Assembly: GCF_015864665.1 (NCBI RefSeq)
Contig: NZ_JADYWU010000001.1
Coordinates: 434,001 to 498,000 of the forward strand
Length of the DNA: 64,000 nt
Direction: 5' to 3'
Origin: Salinibacterium sp. SWN167
GTDB taxonomy: Bacteria; Actinomycetota; Actinomycetes; Actinomycetales; Microbacteriaceae
The notes under the pieces are model-generated. The model did no database searches and was not told the origin of the DNA. It worked only from the letters and a program-made list of their open reading frames with translations. The translations under genes and the position numbers were made by a program. Positions 8,608 through 15,581 of this stretch are shown piece after piece. How positions within the stretch are numbered: position 1 is the stretch's first letter; each line of letters opens with the position of its first letter.

Positions 8608-9636
8608 ATGGCAAAAACTTTATACTCCATGGGCACTATGAGCGCAGTTGAGGCATGGAGAGAGATTCGCTCTATTCGTGCGGAACTGACCGGCTCGTTA
8701 GGTACTATATTGCGTGCGGATCGCTCCCGACGGGACGAGTTTCATATGGCGTTGGAACAAGGTCAACAGCAATTCGCCGCTGCGCCACTAATTGGCTATG
8801 AGAGCCGAGCGCTCAACCTTTTCTATGGGCTTTCGCAAGCGGGCCGCGCCATCGCTGCTGGCTCGAAAAGCCTTGGGAGTGCCGCAGGCGAACAATGGCA
8901 GGGAAGTGGTCATGGGATCAAGTTCAGCGTGGGCCTACAAAAGGGCCTGTGGGACGCACCAATAAATTTGCAAACTAATCATCGCGATCTGTTTTCACGC
9001 GTTTCGCTCGCAACGGACTCGCCTCATAAGTTTGACTCCATCACGTTTGGCGCACTAGTCAACCAGCTGGTCGACTATACGATGGCGTTTCGTGAGCCAG
9101 AGGGCTATCCACGGCCTTTGCATGACGTGCGAGTGTACGGCGCCTCGACTTCGTTCCCGGTCGATATCGAGGTGGCAGTCCCCGGTTCAGTGGCCGGAAG
9201 ACGGATGAATGCCGGCGAAGTTGGCGCGTTGTTTGGGAAATATCCCGCACTGGCGCCTTTCAGTGCGAGTCCCGTGGGCGACGAGATCCGGTGGAGCCAC
9301 AATGAAGGGTATTGCCTCGTGACTGTTCCGAGTCGAGAGTCTTTTCTGGAAGAAACCCACGGAACGCTAATTTTGAAAGGTTCAACTGTCTATCGAGGCA
9401 GCAATGTGCTTCTGCCGTGTGCGGCAGCTGGCTGCGGGCCGCTCCGCCCCCTGATGGCGTGGTGGCTCGTATTGTATGCCCTCTCGATGCTCGCAAGGTA
9501 CACCCCGAGTAAATGGATGGAGACGCTGTCGTTGGCGCAAAGCCCAGTTGCGTCGAAGGTCGAGTTCATCTTGGACACGGCCATGGAAGCGGTCCCCGAG
9601 CTCCTTGTCGACGAGATGGAGCGGCTTCGAACCTAA
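8608..9636 (+). CDS. YaaC-like protein
   Basis: The segment ALNLFYGLSQAGRAI near residue 65, and the overall length of 342 residues, match the YaaC-like family named for a Bacillus subtilis protein of unknown biochemical role. A C-terminal segment (PLMAWWLVLYALSMLARY) is hydrophobic but is more likely a buried helix than a membrane anchor. The frame is open from 8419; I start at 8608 (MAKTLY) because upstream codons look like non-coding sequence, and 8638 is also possible. It shares the low-GC character of the AAA/protease pair and is divergent from it, so it may belong to the same defence-type locus. Confidence 0.6.
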   Translation: MAKTLYSMGTMSAVEAWREIRSIRAELTGSLGTILRADRSRRDEFHMALEQGQQQFAAAPLIGYESRALNLFYGLSQAGRAIAAGSKSLGSAAGEQWQGSGHGIKFSVGLQKGLWDAPINLQTNHRDLFSRVSLATDSPHKFDSITFGALVNQLVDYTMAFREPEGYPRPLHDVRVYGASTSFPVDIEVAVPGSVAGRRMNAGEVGALFGKYPALAPFSASPVGDEIRWSHNEGYCLVTVPSRESFLEETHGTLILKGSTVYRGSNVLLPCAAAGCGPLRPLMAWWLVLYALSMLARYTPSKWMETLSLAQSPVASKVEFILDTAMEAVPELLVDEMERLRT

Positions 9637-9662
9637 CCCGCCGCAAGGGGGTTCTGTGGCTT

Positions 9663-9740
9663 ATGTGGAGCATCCGACAAATGGACGCTGAGAACCTGGT
9701 GTCATTGCTGCGAAACCTTTTTGAGAGCGGGAGACCCTAA
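9663..9740 (+). CDS. Candidate 25-residue peptide ORF
   Basis: An ATG at 9663, preceded about 10 bases upstream by AAGGGGG, opens a frame of 25 residues containing the amphipathic stretch NLVSLLRNLFESG and stops at TAA 9738-9740. It follows the YaaC-like gene by 26 bases and is itself followed by the perfect hairpin at 9745-9770. The spacing and placement are suggestive but the coding case rests only on these signals. Confidence 0.3.
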   Translation: MWSIRQMDAENLVSLLRNLFESGRP

Positions 9741-9744
9741 GTGC

Positions 9745-9770
9745 GGGGGCGGGATTTGAAGCCCGCCCCC
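9745..9770. terminator. Perfect 9-bp GC hairpin between convergent ORFs
   Basis: Arms GGGGGCGGG (9745-9753) and CCCGCCCCC (9762-9770) enclose an 8-base loop. It sits 4 bases after the stop of the plus-strand micro-ORF and 4 bases beyond the stop of the minus-strand micro-ORF, so it can end transcripts from both sides. There is no T-run, as is common in high-GC actinobacteria. Confidence 0.6.
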
Positions 9771-9774
9771 AGAG

Positions 9775-9846
9775 CTACAAGGGCTCGATTGTGATGGTGA
9801 TTCCAGTTACAGTGGCGGTGATAGTAACGCGGAAGCCTGCCGTCAT
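9775..9846 (-). CDS. 23-residue Thr/Ile-alternating peptide
   Basis: A minus-strand ATG at 9844-9846 is preceded by AAAGGAG (9853-9859) at an ideal 6-base distance. The frame runs 23 residues to TAG. Residues 7-20 alternate hydrophobic residues with Thr (VTITATVTGITITI), a strongly beta-forming or membrane-active pattern. A perfect GC hairpin follows the stop immediately and a second hairpin lies in the leader. Strong ribosome site, short ORF and terminator together argue for a real gene. It is divergent from the tandem winged-helix gene at 10159. It could be a toxin-type peptide, a modified-peptide precursor or a leader; no function can be assigned. Confidence 0.55.
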   Translation of the reverse strand: MTAGFRVTITATVTGITITIEPL

Positions 9847-9870
9847 CGGGTTCTCCTTTCAATTGGCGTG

Positions 9871-9898
9871 CCCCCTCCTGTCTTCGCGGACGAGGGGG
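9871..9898 (-). promoter_or_regulatory. Leader hairpin upstream of the 23-residue peptide
   Basis: Complementary arms CCCCCTC (9871-9877) and GAGGGGG (9892-9898) form a 7-bp GC stem about 11 bases from the ribosome site of the micro-ORF on the minus strand. It could be a 5' stabilising hairpin or attenuator. On the plus strand it would also be a weak terminator. The rest of the gap up to 10158 is AT-rich, with another 6-bp hairpin (10035-10053, GGAGCC/GGCTCC) just after a T-run. It probably contains the divergent promoters, but I cannot place them firmly. Confidence 0.35.
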
Positions 9899-10158
9899 TA
9901 TTTGCTTGACGGTCATACTCTCCCCGTTCAAGGCCTAATTAGCAAAGAAATCTATGGGCATTATCGGCGGCGTATGGTTACTGTTTGAGCGGTACTAGTT
10001 TACGTTTGGTGCGGCATCTGAATTCTTTTTTGGCGGAGCCTTAACGCGGCTCCTGCGGTAGGTTAAAGGGAAGTAATTCTTATACCCCATGGATACCTGT
10101 TACCCCCGGACCCCATGCTTCTCCGCTGAGGTCGTCAACTACTTCGACGGAGCACTGT

Positions 10159-10884
10159 ATGGACGTACCCTCTGAGGCTATCGAAGCGCTAGATCGTGCC
10201 ACGGCGAAGTCGAGGCGCAAGTCAAGCGTCTACTTCCCGATCGCTTACGTGAAGCTGGGAGATGGAGCTCCGATGGCAGCCCGGCTCTTTCGGTCGGACG
10301 GACTCCGACTGAAGCTTCACATGACGCTTGCGATGCAGGCTACGAAAGCTCCATATACGATGCCGAATCGTCCTACTCGATCTCTTGCTCGGTTAATGAA
10401 CTTGCCCGCCGGCACCGGTCCACGGCGGGTCAAAGAAGCGATCAGGCTGCTTTTTGCAGAAAATCTGATTACAACTTCGCCCTTGGCGGATGGCAAAGAA
10501 GGTCTGCTTCTTCTGCACCCGGATGGTTCAGGTAAAGAATGGGACGGCAATGGCACCCGGTGGATTGGCGTTCCGCTCGCGCTTTGGTCGAATGCTTGGA
10601 TTCTCAAGCTAAGCGGTCGCGCTCTCGTCGTATTGCTCGCGCTGCTCGAACTCAACGGTGGTTCGAAACATCCAGATGGTGAATTAATGGATGGCCACCG
10701 GAAAAAGCAGTATGGGCTCTCGGACGACACTTGGACTCGAGCCACTCAAGAGCTCGAACGTTATGGGCTACTCCGAACTACCAAAGTCCGTTGGGGGGAT
10801 GATGATTATGAGATTCGGCAGCGAAAGCGATATTTCATCATTCGAGAAAAGCTTGAAGTCACCCCTGACTGGAGCGTTGAATGA
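10159..10884 (+). CDS. Tandem winged-helix DNA-binding protein
   Basis: The 241-residue protein seems to contain two winged-helix units. The first spans about residues 52-115, with LKLHMTLAMQ, then SLARLMNL and a recognition-like helix RVKEAIRLLFAENLI. The second spans about 150-225, with LSGRALVVLLALLEL, KQYGLSDDTWTRATQELERYGLL and a wing (KVRWGDDDYEI). Duplicated winged helices are typical of plasmid Rep initiators but also of some repressors. No iterons are visible, so I favour a regulator, perhaps of the divergent micro-ORF. Lower GC than the flanking core genes. Confidence 0.55.
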   Translation: MDVPSEAIEALDRATAKSRRKSSVYFPIAYVKLGDGAPMAARLFRSDGLRLKLHMTLAMQATKAPYTMPNRPTRSLARLMNLPAGTGPRRVKEAIRLLFAENLITTSPLADGKEGLLLLHPDGSGKEWDGNGTRWIGVPLALWSNAWILKLSGRALVVLLALLELNGGSKHPDGELMDGHRKKQYGLSDDTWTRATQELERYGLLRTTKVRWGDDDYEIRQRKRYFIIREKLEVTPDWSVE

Positions 10885-11073
10885 CCTTCGCGCAATTCGA
10901 CTGTAACTTTAAACTCGTTGAATTCTAGAAAATCGGTGCCGTCGGGCCTCTTGTGTGCGCGACGAGAAGCGTGGCTATCCCAGTGAGAGCCGCAACCTGC
11001 CTCAAGAATTTGTGGCTCGTCCTCGGCCCCGCGAGCGTCGCGCTCAGGCGATTTCTTGACCGCGGCCCCACGG

Positions 11074-12210
11074 CTACCCGCGCACCGACACCGTCACCGT
11101 GAACTTGCTGTTGCGTCCCGCTTGGCGGGTGGGGCCGACGGTGCGGTTCAGGTAGTCGCGATACCCGAGGTGGGTGTTGAAGACGACCCACAGTTCGCCG
11201 CCGGGTTTGAGCACGCGGCGGGCGTCAGCCAGCATCCGCAACGCAACGCCCGCATGCACGGTGGCGCCGGTGTGGAAGGGCGGATTGCACACAATCAGAT
11301 CAGCACTGGCCGTCGGCCGTTCGGCGAGGGCGTCTTCGCGCGCGGCCTCAACGTGCGCTCCGACTCCGTTCGCGTCGGCCGTTTCGCGGGTCGATGCCAC
11401 AGCGGCAATGGACTGGTCAACGGCAACCACGTGCAGGTCGGGGCGGGCCAGGGCGAGCGAGACGGCGAGAACTCCGGTGCCGCTGCCGAGGTCGACGGCG
11501 GTGGCAGCATCCGGTTTCATCTCGGGCAGGAACGTCATGAGAAAGCGGGTGCCGATGTCGAGGGTGGCCCCGGCGAAAGCGCCACCGTGGGCGCTGACCG
11601 TGAGCTCATCGACGGGAAGCTCGGGTTCGCGGAGCACCGACGTCGTCGGGTAGCGAGCCTCGGTACCGTCACGTCGCGGGCCGAGCGACGTGAGCGTGCG
11701 TGACTTCTGGCGGGCACGACCGGCGTTCACGTCATCGAAGGAACGGCCGAGTACCTCATTCATCGCCAACGTCATGTGCTTGATGCGGCCGCCCGAAATC
11801 ACGACCACGTCGGGCGACGCGAAGCGGGCAATGGCCTGAGCCCACTCATCCAACTCGGCCAAGCTGCGCGGCAATTGCATCAGCACCAAACGGGCGCCCG
11901 ACAGCAGCTCGGCGCCCAAGGTGTGTGACGTGTAGTGCGGGGCAAGGTCACCCGCGTTCTCGGCTAGGGCCAACTCCGAAACCAACGAATCCTGAAACAC
12001 GCGGATGCCGCGGCAGTCGTGCAACGAAACAGCGCCCAGCGTGAGTGCCCCATAGTTGTCACCCATCACGACGAGCTCACCGGGTTGGATGTCGGCCAAC
12101 TGCGGAGCGGCCTCATCAAGAATCAGACGGTCGCTGGCGTCCACCGCAAAAAGGTTAGGGGCTTCCACGTCGGGCCAACGTCGCAGAGTGGCGAACAAGT
12201 GCTCAGACAT
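11074..12210 (-). CDS. rRNA guanine-N2 methyltransferase, RsmC/RlmG type
   Basis: The 378-residue SAM-dependent methyltransferase has motif I DLGSGTGVL in its C-terminal half and the catalytic signature NPPFHTG near residue 308, which marks the RsmC/RlmG group that forms m2G in 16S or 23S rRNA. The N-terminal half is the degenerate methyltransferase-like domain typical of this family. I start at the ATG at 12210 (MSEHLF); the longer frame to 12321 adds an Arg-rich, unlikely leader. Which rRNA is modified cannot be read from the sequence. Confidence 0.8.
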   Translation of the reverse strand: MSEHLFATLRRWPDVEAPNLFAVDASDRLILDEAAPQLADIQPGELVVMGDNYGALTLGAVSLHDCRGIRVFQDSLVSELALAENAGDLAPHYTSHTLGAELLSGARLVLMQLPRSLAELDEWAQAIARFASPDVVVISGGRIKHMTLAMNEVLGRSFDDVNAGRARQKSRTLTSLGPRRDGTEARYPTTSVLREPELPVDELTVSAHGGAFAGATLDIGTRFLMTFLPEMKPDAATAVDLGSGTGVLAVSLALARPDLHVVAVDQSIAAVASTRETADANGVGAHVEAAREDALAERPTASADLIVCNPPFHTGATVHAGVALRMLADARRVLKPGGELWVVFNTHLGYRDYLNRTVGPTRQAGRNSKFTVTVSVRG

Positions 12211-12348
12211 GGGGACTCTTTCGGTGGCGCGGCACCGCAAACAACGTGTGCGGCGGAGCCTCAAGCGTAGCCGAGCGCCTTGAGCCAGCCCGGCTCGCAG
12301 AAGTGAGCGACCCCAGCGCACCGCAGGCCGAGCCCATTAACCCAGAAA

Positions 12349-12382
12349 GCGAGCAGCCCCGGCACTAGGTGGGGCCACTCGC
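12349..12382 (-). terminator. Terminator after the gab operon
   Basis: On the minus strand, GCGAGTGGCCCC (12382-12371) pairs with GGGGCTGCTCGC (12360-12349) around a 10-base loop, with a two-base mismatch, followed by TTTCT. It lies 10 bases beyond the stop of the small Cys-rich ORF, so that ORF is probably within the gab transcript. Confidence 0.65.
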
Positions 12383-12392
12383 TCACGGGAAT

Positions 12393-12476
12393 CTAGTTGT
12401 AGCCGCGCGTGATGTGGGGCTCGTCAATGCACAGAGGGCATTCCTCGAGATGCGCCGACGGGGTGCAGTTGCACAT
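12393..12476 (-). CDS. 27-residue Cys-rich peptide coupled to gabD
   Basis: The ATG (12476-12474) shares a base with the gabD stop (TAATG), so translation is probably coupled. The 27-residue product begins MCNC, has His9, then CPLC at 13-16, and ends in HITRGYN. A CxC plus CxxC (or His) arrangement is the sort of site that binds zinc or another metal, but a peptide this short would be a single knuckle. The terminator at 12349-12382 follows at once. It is missed by ordinary length cut-offs. Function unknown. Confidence 0.6.
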   Translation of the reverse strand: MCNCTPSAHLEECPLCIDEPHITRGYN

Positions 12477-13942
12477 TAGCTGTTGGGAACGAGCGTGTAC
12501 TTAGTAGAGAGGTACTCGTGGATGCCTTCCGAGCCGCCTTCGCGACCGATGCCGGACTGCTTCACACCACCGAAGGGTGCTGCCGCGTTGGAGAGCACGC
12601 CCACGTTGAGGCCCATCATGCCGGTGTCGAGGGCGTCGATCATCCGGTTTCCGCGAGCAAGGCTTTCGGTGAACACATACGAGACGAGGCCATATTCGGT
12701 GTCGTTCGCGAGGCGCACGCCTTCGGCTTCGTCGGTGAACTCCACGATAGAGACAACCGGTCCGAAGATTTCTTCGCGCAGGATGTCGCTGTCGGCGGGA
12801 ACGTGGGAGACGATCGTGGGCTCGTAGAAGCTTCCATCGCCTTCAACGCGCTTGCCGCCGGAGACGAGAGTCGCGCCGCGCTTCACGGCATCTTGAACCA
12901 GTTCGTCGGCCTTGTCCACGGCCTTGTCGTTGATGAGCGGGCCGATGTTGACGCCGTCTTCGGTGCCGCGACCGATCTTCATGTCGGCAACGCGAGCAGC
13001 AACCTTCTCGGCGAACTCGGCGGCAACCGAGCTGTGCACGATGAAGCGGTTGGCGGCGGTGCAGGCCTGGCCGATGTTGCGGAACTTGGCCGCGATCGCG
13101 CCGTCTACGGCCTTGTCGAGGTCAGCGTCATCAAAGACGACGAACGGGGCGTTGCCGCCGAGTTCCATCGAGGTGCGCAGAACGTTTTCGGAAGCCTGCT
13201 TGATGAGCGCCTTGCCGACGGGGGTGGAGCCGGTGAACGACAGCTTGCGAAGGCGCGAGTCCGCGATGATCGGCTCGGAGACTTCAGAGGAGCTCGAGGT
13301 CGTGACGATGTTGAGCACGCCTGCCGGCAGCCCGGCCTCTTCGAACAGCTTCGCCAAGAACAGAGTGCTGAGCGGAGTGAGCGCGGCGGGCTTCACGACA
13401 ACCGTGCAACCAGCGGCCAGAGCGGGCGCAATCTTGCGGGTCGCCATCGCGAGCGGGAAGTTCCACGGCGTAATAAGGAAGCACGGGCCAACCGGACGCT
13501 GCGACACGATCATGCGACCGGTGCCCTCGGGGGTGTTGCCGAAGCGACCCGAGATGCGCACGGCCTCTTCGCTGAACCAGCGCAAGAACTCGCCGCCGTA
13601 AGTGACCTCACCGTTGGCCTCAGCGAGAGGCTTGCCCATCTCGAGCGTCATGAGCAGAGCGATGTCGTCGCGGTGCTCCTGCACGAGGTCGAAGGTGCGA
13701 CGCAGAATCTCGCCACGCTCGCGAGCGGGAGTCGCAGCCCAGGCGTCCTGCGCAGCAACGGCCGCGTCGAGCGCCCGCATGCCGTCTTCAGCCGAGGCAT
13801 CCGAAATGGTGCGGATGACCTTGCCCGTAGCGGGGTCGGTCACGTCGAGAGTTTTGCTGCCTGTTGCGGCAACCCACTCACCGCCGATGAAGAGCTGGTT
13901 CGGCACGGCTTCGAGAAGCTGGGTTTCGGTGGAGTTCGTCAT
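12476..13942 (-). CDS. gabD: Succinate-semialdehyde dehydrogenase
   Basis: The 488-residue aldehyde dehydrogenase oxidises succinate semialdehyde to succinate, the last step of GABA degradation. The family residues are present: the Asn in TPWNFPLA, the general-base Glu in MELGGNAP and the catalytic Cys in GQACTAANRF. The start has AAAGGTG upstream. It lies downstream of gabT on the same strand with a 118-base gap holding a perfect palindrome (14022-14051), and is followed by the overlapping Cys-rich peptide. Sequence features fit the NADP-type GabD, but cofactor choice is inferred. Confidence 0.9.
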   Translation of the reverse strand: MTNSTETQLLEAVPNQLFIGGEWVAATGSKTLDVTDPATGKVIRTISDASAEDGMRALDAAVAAQDAWAATPARERGEILRRTFDLVQEHRDDIALLMTLEMGKPLAEANGEVTYGGEFLRWFSEEAVRISGRFGNTPEGTGRMIVSQRPVGPCFLITPWNFPLAMATRKIAPALAAGCTVVVKPAALTPLSTLFLAKLFEEAGLPAGVLNIVTTSSSSEVSEPIIADSRLRKLSFTGSTPVGKALIKQASENVLRTSMELGGNAPFVVFDDADLDKAVDGAIAAKFRNIGQACTAANRFIVHSSVAAEFAEKVAARVADMKIGRGTEDGVNIGPLINDKAVDKADELVQDAVKRGATLVSGGKRVEGDGSFYEPTIVSHVPADSDILREEIFGPVVSIVEFTDEAEGVRLANDTEYGLVSYVFTESLARGNRMIDALDTGMMGLNVGVLSNAAAPFGGVKQSGIGREGGSEGIHEYLSTKYTLVPNS

Positions 13943-14021
13943 GCGGTGTGCACCTTTCGTGGTGGGAAATCTGCGAGTCAGTCAAACAGCGCTAGCTGAA
14001 CTTCGGCTTGGCGCCGCATGG

Positions 14022-14051
14022 GCGGGCACTGAGCGCGCGCTCAGTGCCCGC
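14022..14051. promoter_or_regulatory. Perfect 30-bp palindrome between gabT and gabD
   Basis: The 30 bases starting GCGGGCACTGAGCG are their own exact reverse complement. They lie 9 bases past the gabT stop and about 80 before the gabD start. No T-run follows on the minus strand. In RNA it would be a very stable hairpin that could lower or separate gabD expression from gabT, or protect the gabT mRNA end. As DNA it could be a regulator site. Confidence 0.6.
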
Positions 14052-14060
14052 TGCGGTGAA

Positions 14061-15419
14061 TCAGGCGTTGGCGAGAGCGTCGCGCACGACGTCGAGGCCG
14101 TCGGCGATGAGCTCGTCAGAGATCGAGAGCGGTGGGAGGAAGCGGATGACGTTGCCATAGGTTCCGCAGGTCAGCACGACAACGCCGGCGGCGTGCGCTG
14201 CAGCCGCGACCTTCGACGTGAGGGCGGCGTCGGGCTCTTTCGTGGTGGGGTCAACGAGTTCCATGGCGATCATGGCGCCACGGCCACGAACATCTCCGAT
14301 GCGCGGGTCGCCGGCGCGGAGGCCGTTGAGGCGGCCACGGAAGGCGGTTCCGATTTCGCGGGCACGCTCGATGGCGCCCGACTCTTCGAAGGTGCGGATG
14401 GTGGCGAGCGCCGCGGCACAGGCGATGGGGTTTCCACCGTAGGTTCCGCCGAGTCCGCCGACGTGGGCGGCATCCATGACATCGGCCCGGCCGGTGACAG
14501 CCGAAAGCGGGAGGCCGCCGGCGATGCCCTTGGCCGTGACGATGATGTCGGGAACGAGGTTCTCGTGGTTCGAGGCGAAGAGGTCTCCCGTGCGGGCGAA
14601 GCCGGTCTGCACTTCATCAGCGATGAAGATCACGTTGTTGGCGGTGGCCCAGTCGGCGAGTGCCGGGAGGAATCCGGGGGCCGGCTCGATGAAGCCACCT
14701 TCGCCCTGGATGGGCTCGATGATGATCGCGGCGAGGTTGCTGGCGCCGACCTGCTTCTCGATCTGCAGGATGGCGCGGGCTGCGGCATCCTCGCCACTGA
14801 TTCCGCCATCGCGGAACGGGTACGACATCGGTGCACGGTACAGCTCGGGGGCGAAGGGACCGAAGCCGCTCTTGTAGGGCATCGACTTGGCGGTGAGACC
14901 CATCGTGAGGTTGGTGCGGCCGTGGTAGGCGTGGTCGAAGGCAACGACGGCCTGCTTGCCGGTGAAGTAGCGGGCGATCTTGATGGCGTTCTCGACAGCT
15001 TCGGAGCCCGAGTTGAACAGCGCGGTGCGCTTCTCGTGCGTGCCGGGGGTGATCTCGTTGAGCTTCTCAGCGACCTCGATGTAGCCCTCGTAGCCATTGA
15101 TCATGAAGCACGTGTGGGTGAACTGGGCGACCTGAGCGGTCACGGCTTCGACAACGGCAGGGGCCGAGTTGCCGACACCGGTCACCGCGATGCCGGAACC
15201 GAAGTCGATGAGGGTGTTGCCGTCGATGTCGCGAAGCACGCCACCACCGGCAGCTTCGACGAAGACCGGAAGGGTGATGCCGATCGCGGAGGGCACAGCC
15301 TGCTTCTTGCGCTCCAGCATTTCCTGCGAGCGGGGGCCGGGAATGGCGGTGACGAGTTCGCGCTTCTGCGGAAGCGAGGGGCCGCCGAGCGGGGCCGTGG
15401 GGGTGGAAGAAGTAGACAT
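14061..15419 (-). CDS. gabT: 4-aminobutyrate aminotransferase
   Basis: The 452-residue class III aminotransferase moves the amino group of GABA to 2-oxoglutarate to give succinate semialdehyde. PLP-site features are visible: NSGSEAVENAIK, AYHGRTN, DEVQTGFART and the Schiff-base Lys in IVTAKGIAGG. I start at the ATG at 15419 (MSTSST); an upstream in-frame start at 15455 adds 12 atypical residues. It is the first gene of the gab operon and is divergent from the PucR-type regulator, across an intergenic region that holds a paired direct repeat. Confidence 0.92.
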   Translation of the reverse strand: MSTSSTPTAPLGGPSLPQKRELVTAIPGPRSQEMLERKKQAVPSAIGITLPVFVEAAGGGVLRDIDGNTLIDFGSGIAVTGVGNSAPAVVEAVTAQVAQFTHTCFMINGYEGYIEVAEKLNEITPGTHEKRTALFNSGSEAVENAIKIARYFTGKQAVVAFDHAYHGRTNLTMGLTAKSMPYKSGFGPFAPELYRAPMSYPFRDGGISGEDAAARAILQIEKQVGASNLAAIIIEPIQGEGGFIEPAPGFLPALADWATANNVIFIADEVQTGFARTGDLFASNHENLVPDIIVTAKGIAGGLPLSAVTGRADVMDAAHVGGLGGTYGGNPIACAAALATIRTFEESGAIERAREIGTAFRGRLNGLRAGDPRIGDVRGRGAMIAMELVDPTTKEPDAALTSKVAAAAHAAGVVVLTCGTYGNVIRFLPPLSISDELIADGLDVVRDALANA

Positions 15420-15526
15420 GGCCACCGGGATCCAATCTGTGGAGATGACCCGCACGCGTCGAGGGCGCGCGGGTCGTGCGAAAACGTTGGGTTCAACCTA
15501 GTGGCCGGATGCTCGGCGCAACAGTC

Positions 15527-15569
15527 ACAGAGTGGCAGCTTGGGCGGCGATTGCTGACAGAATGGCAGC
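15527..15569. promoter_or_regulatory. Paired direct repeat in the gabT-pucR intergenic region
   Basis: ACAGAGTGGCAGC (15527-15539) and ACAGAATGGCAGC (15557-15569) differ at one base and start exactly 30 bases apart, about three helical turns. The second copy abuts the ribosome site (AGGAGGA) of the regulator gene. This is a plausible binding site for the PucR-type protein, allowing autoregulation and control of gabT. It is inferred from sequence only. Confidence 0.45.
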
Positions 15570-15581
15570 AGGAGGATTGCC

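Noticed and set aside
9745-9770. Resemblance of the hairpin to a tRNA T-arm (possible attachment site)
   Set aside because: The stem-loop reads like a T-arm with an extra base (loop of 8 rather than 7) and no acceptor, D or anticodon arms can be drawn around it. The terminator reading explains it better.
10035-10053. Hairpin GGAGCC/GGCTCC as a terminator
   Set aside because: The T-run is on the wrong side for a terminator on either strand. It may be an operator, but no support was found.
13602-15557. 651-residue plus-strand ORF opposite gabT and part of gabD
   Set aside because: It is the shadow of two clear minus-strand genes and spans their intergenic palindrome; the translation is low-complexity Gly/Asp/Arg.
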